Source: Mycolicibacterium mucogenicum DSM 44124 (GTDB taxonomy: Bacteria > Actinomycetota > Actinomycetes > Mycobacteriales > Mycobacteriaceae). Taken from it: 64,000 bases of DNA. Location: contig NZ_CP062008.1 of assembly GCF_005670685.2 (NCBI RefSeq), positions 310,001-374,000 on the forward strand, in the 5' to 3' direction. Positions 60,397-64,000 of the stretch are shown in pieces. Position numbers and translations under genes: made by a program. Within the stretch, counting starts at the first letter, position 1. Each line of letters begins with the position of its first letter. A model generated the notes under the pieces. That model did no database searches and was not told the origin of the DNA. It worked only from the letters and a program-made list of their open reading frames with translations.

Positions 60397-60483
60397 CTCT
60401 GATGGCGGGCCCCGCCGTCGGTGATACGCAAGTGCATCCGGACCATCCCTGGCTGGAAGTGCTCTCGAACACTGCATCTTGAT

Positions 60484-60499
60484 CTCAACCACGGTTGAG
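60484..60499. promoter_or_regulatory. Palindrome CTCAACC-AC-GGTTGAG before the MBL-like gene
   Basis: Perfect 7+2+7 inverted repeat ending 16 bases before the ATG at 60516. At this position a bound protein would block transcription or translation start. The regulator is unknown. Confidence 0.5.
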
Positions 60500-60515
60500 C
60501 TTGCAGGCTGGGTGC

Positions 60516-61343
60516 ATGCCTACGTGGATTTGCGATGGATGTGGAGTCGAGCACGCCGATACCGAAACGCGGCCGCCCGAGAACAGTTGTGTTTTCACCG
60601 CTGAGGTCGTTCCCATCGAGGAACGCGGACACCTGCCACCGCATGGCACCTGGACGACTCTGGAACGCCTTGCCGCGCAGCCACATCAGACCGAATACGT
60701 CGACCATGGTCGGGGTGTGCACAGCCTGCGCAGGGCACCCCGATTCGCGATCGGCCACCGGTCATATCTGGTGCAGACCGCTGCCGGCAACATGTTGTGG
60801 GACGCGCCGAGCTACCTGGACGATTCGATCGTCGGTCTGGTGAATGCGCTCGGTGGGGTCGCGGCGATCGCGGCGAGCCACCCCCACATGTTCGGCGCGC
60901 AGCTGTCCTGGAGCAAGGCGTTCGGTGGCGTGCCGGTCTACGTCAATGCTCGTGACCAGGAATGGGTTCCGGCGCCCGATCCGGTCATCGAATACTGGGA
61001 CGGCGAGATCGAGCCGCTGCCGGGACTTCGGCTGGTGCACGTGGGCGGCCACATGCGGGGTAGCGCCGTGGCGGTGTGCCCGGACGGCACGCTGCTCGTC
61101 GGGGACACCATCTCGGGCGCCCTGGCCAAAGACTGGGTGTCGTTCCAGCGCATGTACCCCAAGCACTTGCCGCTGTCGGCGGCAGTGGTTCGACGTATCG
61201 TCGACCGCCTTGATGCCTACGAATACGACCGGCTCTACACCCTGGGTGGCGACGAGATCGATCACGACGCCAAGGACGTCGTGCACCGCTCTGCCGACGC
61301 TCATATCCGCCATGTCAGCGGTGAATTCGACCACCTGACCTGA
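60516..61343 (+). CDS. Metallo-beta-lactamase-fold protein with N-terminal CxxC
   Basis: Protein of 275 residues. The first 15 residues (WICDGCGVEHAD) look like half of a zinc ribbon. From about 80 a metallo-beta-lactamase-like fold follows, with ASHPHMFGAQ in place of HxHxDH, VHVGGHMRGSAV for the next His, LLVGDTISG for the bridging Asp, and a final LGGDEIDHDAKDVV. The loss of the DH pair suggests a single-metal site or altered chemistry. The family is common in actinobacteria, without known substrate. ATG 60516 follows a GGCTGGG element. It is not in an obvious operon. Confidence 0.72.
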   Translation: MPTWICDGCGVEHADTETRPPENSCVFTAEVVPIEERGHLPPHGTWTTLERLAAQPHQTEYVDHGRGVHSLRRAPRFAIGHRSYLVQTAAGNMLWDAPSYLDDSIVGLVNALGGVAAIAASHPHMFGAQLSWSKAFGGVPVYVNARDQEWVPAPDPVIEYWDGEIEPLPGLRLVHVGGHMRGSAVAVCPDGTLLVGDTISGALAKDWVSFQRMYPKHLPLSAAVVRRIVDRLDAYEYDRLYTLGGDEIDHDAKDVVHRSADAHIRHVSGEFDHLT

Positions 61344-61362
61344 CCTCACGGCGCAGGTGCGG

Positions 61363-62184
61363 CTACTTCGTCGCCTCGACGAAGTAGCCGCGCGGCACGT
61401 CGGGCACATCCATCGGCACCGCGGGTGCGAACCAGCGGCCCCATTCATTGCCCGGCACCGCCACGTCGGTGACGACGGCCGACCACCCGTGACGCTCCGC
61501 CAACTCACCCGGCTGGTCGGTGCCGAACAGCCATGGCGCGCCGTTGCGTGCCATCGACTGTCGTACCGCCGCGAGCAGCTGCGCGTCGAGCAGCGTCTTC
61601 CCGACGACGTCGTACAGCAGCACCGAACCGGCCGCCGACAGGGCGTCGACCCGCTCGAAGACCGTGCCGACGGCGGCTTCGTCGAGGTATTGCAGTAGGC
61701 CCTCGATCAACCACACCGTGGGCTGCCGGTCGTCAAAACCTTTGGACTGCAAGGCATCTGTCCAGTCGCCGGTGAGGTCGACGCCGACGGCAACCCGGGT
61801 GCACAACGGTTCTTCGCCTGCCAGTGCCGCGGCCTTGGCGGCGATGACCTCGGGCTGGTCCAGTTCGTAGACCGTGGTGCCATCGGGCCAGGGCAGCCGG
61901 AACGCGCGGGCGTCCATACCCGCGGCGAGAATGACGACCTGGCGGACGGACCGTGTGGCGCGCAGCAGCGCTTCGTCCCAGAACCGGGTGCGTACCACGA
62001 TCTGCCGCGTCGGCCGATCCCCGGCTTCGGCGACGGCCTCATCCAGCAGCCGGCGGCCCGTCTCACCGGCCAGGCGTTCGGCGAACGGATCGGTGAAAAG
62101 CCGGTCAGGGCGGCGGGATTCGTCGGCGCGGATGGCGGCGACCAGAAGGCCGGTGTTCGCGACGGCCTGTGCTCCTTCGTGCAT
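61363..62184 (-). CDS. SAM-dependent methyltransferase (mycobacterial Omt/LCMT-like family)
   Basis: Class I methyltransferase of 273 residues from the family expanded in mycobacteria and related to leucine carboxyl methyltransferase. Motifs are FTDPFAERLAG near the start, TRFWDEALL, the SAM loop VVILAAGMDARAFRLPW, ELDQPEVIAAK and WLIEGLLQYL. The substrate is unknown; polyketide or O-methyl groups on lipids are typical guesses. It converges with the MBL-like gene, 19 bases apart. Confidence 0.88.
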   Translation of the reverse strand: MHEGAQAVANTGLLVAAIRADESRRPDRLFTDPFAERLAGETGRRLLDEAVAEAGDRPTRQIVVRTRFWDEALLRATRSVRQVVILAAGMDARAFRLPWPDGTTVYELDQPEVIAAKAAALAGEEPLCTRVAVGVDLTGDWTDALQSKGFDDRQPTVWLIEGLLQYLDEAAVGTVFERVDALSAAGSVLLYDVVGKTLLDAQLLAAVRQSMARNGAPWLFGTDQPGELAERHGWSAVVTDVAVPGNEWGRWFAPAVPMDVPDVPRGYFVEATK

Positions 62185-62242
62185 GCCTCCATGCTGCCGG
62201 TCAGCCGAGCCTGGCGCTTGGATATTTTTGCCGCCCTCGCGA

Positions 62243-63052
62243 CTACCCCGTCAGCCCGACGTGACTGGGCAGCGCGCTGCGCCGCTGGGTGTACTGGGTC
62301 GGCGTCACCGAGGTGAACCCGCGGAACTCGCGCACGAAGTGGGGTTGATCGAAATACCCGAGAGTGGCCGCGACGTCGGCGCCGTCGCCGCTGCCGGCAT
62401 CGAGCAGGCGCAGCGCGGCCTGCAGCCGCCGCACGCGCAGATAGGCCTTCGGGGTGAGTCCGATCTCGTTGCGGAATGTCGCGATCAGGCGCTTGGCGGA
62501 GAGGCCCGTCAGCTTGGCCGCCTCGGAAACCCGAAGCGACGGTTGGTGTTCGGCCGTGTGCAGGACCGGCATCAGCGTGTGGGAAATCGGCCGCAACCGG
62601 GCGAGGAGGAAGTCCTCCACGATCTCGATGCGCCGCGGCCAGCCCGGTGTCGCGATCAGTTGCTCACGCAGCAGCGCGGCATCGGCGCCCCAGAGGTCGG
62701 TCAGGTTGACGCAGGAATTCTCCAAGTCCGCCAACGGAATTCCGAAGAACGGCAGCGCGCCGCCGGGCCGGAAATGGATGGTCAGCACCGCTTCACCTGG
62801 ATCGATCCGGGTCACGTACGACAGCGTGCCCGGACCGGTGAGGAATGCCGGCTCCACCGGCATTCGGGTGACGCCGTCGGCGGAGAAGAAGTCGACGCGA
62901 TCGTGCCCGCCGACGTCGATCACCACGGTCGCCGCGCCGCGGGGGAGGGCCCGGCTGCGGTCGGAGGTGACGCCGCCATGCGCCCAGTAGCCGAAGAAGT
63001 CGATGTGCTGGTTCAGCGGCGACCGGGGCCGGCGGAGCTGGGGTCCGTTCAC
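62243..63052 (-). CDS. AraC-family transcriptional regulator
   Basis: Regulator of 269 residues. The N-terminal part is a DUF6597-like or cupin-type sensor (VVIDVGGHDRVDFFSADG; TIHFRPGGALPFFGIP). The C-terminal third is the double helix-turn-helix: LRVSEAAKLTGLSAKRLIATF, at about 175-195, then VAATLGYFDQPHFVREFRGF, followed by TPTQY. GTG 63052 overlaps the upstream tetR stop (GTGA), so the two regulators are co-translated. The target is not evident. Confidence 0.85.
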   Translation of the reverse strand: MNGPQLRRPRSPLNQHIDFFGYWAHGGVTSDRSRALPRGAATVVIDVGGHDRVDFFSADGVTRMPVEPAFLTGPGTLSYVTRIDPGEAVLTIHFRPGGALPFFGIPLADLENSCVNLTDLWGADAALLREQLIATPGWPRRIEIVEDFLLARLRPISHTLMPVLHTAEHQPSLRVSEAAKLTGLSAKRLIATFRNEIGLTPKAYLRVRRLQAALRLLDAGSGDGADVAATLGYFDQPHFVREFRGFTSVTPTQYTQRRSALPSHVGLTG

Positions 63053-63666
63053 CGGCGGACGGCCCGCTTGCCGAGCGTGTTCAGCAGCAGCGCCAGATGG
63101 TCGACCAATTCGTCTGGCGTGAAGGTGATTTCGCCTGACAGCCAGGCGCTCAGCGTCTGTGCGACGCCCCCTACGGCGAAATGAGTGCCGGCGCGGCGGC
63201 GGTCCCCCGCGGGCAGTTGAAGGGCGTCGCCCGCGTGCTGGCCGAGCAGCATGGCGAAGAAGGCCGTCGACTCGTTGCGTTTGCGTGCCACCACCTCGTT
63301 GGACAGCTGGGCGCTGAACAGCAGCCGGCCGACCCGGGGATCGCCGGCGATGGCGTGCACGATGTTGGCCATACCGGCGCGGCTCTGCTCGTCGGGCGGT
63401 GCGGCGGCGACCGCCGCCTGCGTCGTGGCGGCGAGGTCGGCGACCACATGATCGAAGACGGCTTCGACGAAAACGTCCTTGTCGGAGAAGCTTTCGTAGA
63501 AGTAGCGCATCGCCACGCCGGCTCCGCCGCAGATGGTCCGGACGGTGAGCTCCGGTGCCGGCGGCGCGGCACCCAATATCTCCAGTCCGGCGTCGATCAG
63601 CCGGGCCCGTCGTTGGGCCAGGCGTTCTGCCGCGTCGATCCCGCGGTACGGCCGTACCTGAGGCAC
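63049..63666 (-). CDS. TetR-family regulator, Rv0275c-like
   Basis: TetR regulator of 205 residues with the DNA-binding part RRARLIDAGLEILGA and VRTICGGAGVAMRYFYESFSDKD. The ligand domain contains HFAVGGVAQTLSAWLSGE. It corresponds to Rv0275c and is divergent from the MpaB-type gene 77 bases away. GTG 63666 is preferred over upstream starts because family similarity begins there. It is coupled to the AraC gene by a GTGA overlap, an arrangement I do not recall from M. tuberculosis. Confidence 0.82.
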   Translation of the reverse strand: MPQVRPYRGIDAAERLAQRRARLIDAGLEILGAAPPAPELTVRTICGGAGVAMRYFYESFSDKDVFVEAVFDHVVADLAATTQAAVAAAPPDEQSRAGMANIVHAIAGDPRVGRLLFSAQLSNEVVARKRNESTAFFAMLLGQHAGDALQLPAGDRRRAGTHFAVGGVAQTLSAWLSGEITFTPDELVDHLALLLNTLGKRAVRR

Positions 63667-63675
63667 CCCGCCATC

Positions 63676-63705
63676 TTGACACCTGCACCGTGCCGCGGGC
63701 AATAT
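63676..63705 (+). promoter_or_regulatory. Sigma-A-like promoter of the MpaB-type gene
   Basis: TTGACA (63676-63681), 18 bases, then CAATAT (63700-63705). It would start transcription near 63712, about 30 bases before ATG 63744. Confidence 0.5.
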
Positions 63706-63743
63706 CAGGAATCAATCGTTCTCACTTTTGCGAGGAGTGACCA

Positions 63744-64000
63744 ATGACGGTCGATCTGGTCGAGATGCCGGTCAACGCATGCGCGCCGGGCCGTCGGGTA
63801 CGCCGGAATGTCCAGTACGCCGACGGATTGGTCGGTGCGGCACTGCTGGCGGGCCCGGCCAACGTGATCATGCAGCTGGCGCGGCCGGGCGTCGGTTACG
63901 GCGTCGTCGAGAGCCGGGTGGAAAGCGGCCGGACCGATCTGCACCCGATCAAGCGAGCTCGCACCACGTTCACGTATCTCGCCGTCGCGATCCTGGGGTC
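63744..64000 (+). CDS. MpaB-type oxygenase (Rv0276-like), N-terminal part cut by window edge
   Basis: The first 85 codons of a gene that runs off the right edge. After a short leader, the segment [21 protein letters not shown] and then [20 protein letters not shown] matches the start of the MpaB / latex-clearing-oxygenase-like (DUF2236) family, heme-type oxygenase-like proteins frequent in mycobacteria. GAGGAG lies about 7 bases before the ATG. It is divergent from the TetR gene at 63049, its probable regulator, as in the Rv0275c-Rv0276 pair. Confidence 0.78.
   Translation, partial: MTVDLVEMPVNACAPGRRVRRNVQYADGLVGAALLAGPANVIMQLARPGVGYGVVESRVESGRTDLHPIKRARTTFTYLAVAILG

Noticed and set aside
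62243..63715. Longer AraC version reading through the TetR gene
   Set aside because: The extra 221 residues are Arg-rich off-frame TetR sequence. GTG 63052 gives a normal AraC length with a GTGA overlap.

Overview
The window is high-GC actinobacterial DNA and reads as the chromosome of a rapidly growing mycobacterium (Mycolicibacterium type). It holds two MmpL transporters, a PPE protein, PapA and FadD/FadE enzymes. Much of its gene order follows M. tuberculosis Rv0247c-Rv0276 and the M. smegmatis MSMEG_0408-0440 and ~0597-0607 regions, as I recall them. No rRNA, tRNA, CRISPR array, insertion sequence or prophage was seen. All ortholog statements are recall and motif based; no database search was run.

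Layout. (1) 1-10.8 kb is a trehalose polyphleate (TPP) type glycolipid locus: a type I polyketide synthase cut by the window edge, then divergently papA3, mmpL10 and a PE-PPE-domain acyltransferase, then on the minus strand a GAP-family membrane protein and fadD23. (2) 11-18.6 kb holds an AbiEi/DUF559-like protein, a secreted CDP-diacylglycerol pyrophosphatase, a transmembrane Ser/Thr kinase, a dTDP-L-rhamnose cluster rmlA-rmlB-rmlCD in which epimerase and reductase are fused, and a flavin reductase. (3) 18.8-22.7 kb is the succinate dehydrogenase 1 operon (small protein, sdhC, sdhA, sdhB). (4) 22.9-30 kb holds a PEP-mutase-like enzyme, a Thr-rich membrane protein, and nitrite assimilation: nirB, nirD, a sirohydrochlorin chelatase and the HemD-winged-helix regulator NnaR. 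(5) 30-34 kb holds aac(2'), pxpC, pxpB, a YhhQ-type transporter and a FecB-like lipoprotein.

(6) 34.5-51.1 kb is the accessory part, placed where M. tuberculosis passes from Rv0265c to Rv0269c. It holds unknown and secreted proteins, a patatin, an L,D-transpeptidase, a TetR-mmpS-mmpL efflux module, a deazaflavin-type nitroreductase, a PPE gene directly behind an IdeR-like iron box, three low-complexity surface or secreted proteins, a secreted protein whose domain matches the outer domain of the kinase in part 2, a MerR/PPOX pair and a lone STAS protein. (7) 51.2-64 kb returns to the conserved order: a LigD-polymerase-like protein, fadD2, fadE6, a D-2-hydroxyacid dehydrogenase, Rv0272c/Rv0273c/Rv0274 homologs, a metallo-beta-lactamase-like protein, a SAM methyltransferase, an AraC-TetR pair and the start of an MpaB-type oxygenase.

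How the parts work together. Pks and FadD23 would build and activate phleic-type chains, PapA3 acylates trehalose, MmpL10 exports the intermediate and the PE protein finishes acylation outside. NirBD needs siroheme, and the chelatase and NnaR sit just downstream of it. The most interesting unexplained features are the shared kinase/secreted-protein domain, the repeat-rich surface protein cluster behind the iron-box PPE gene, the rmlCD fusion, and several unassigned palindromic operators.
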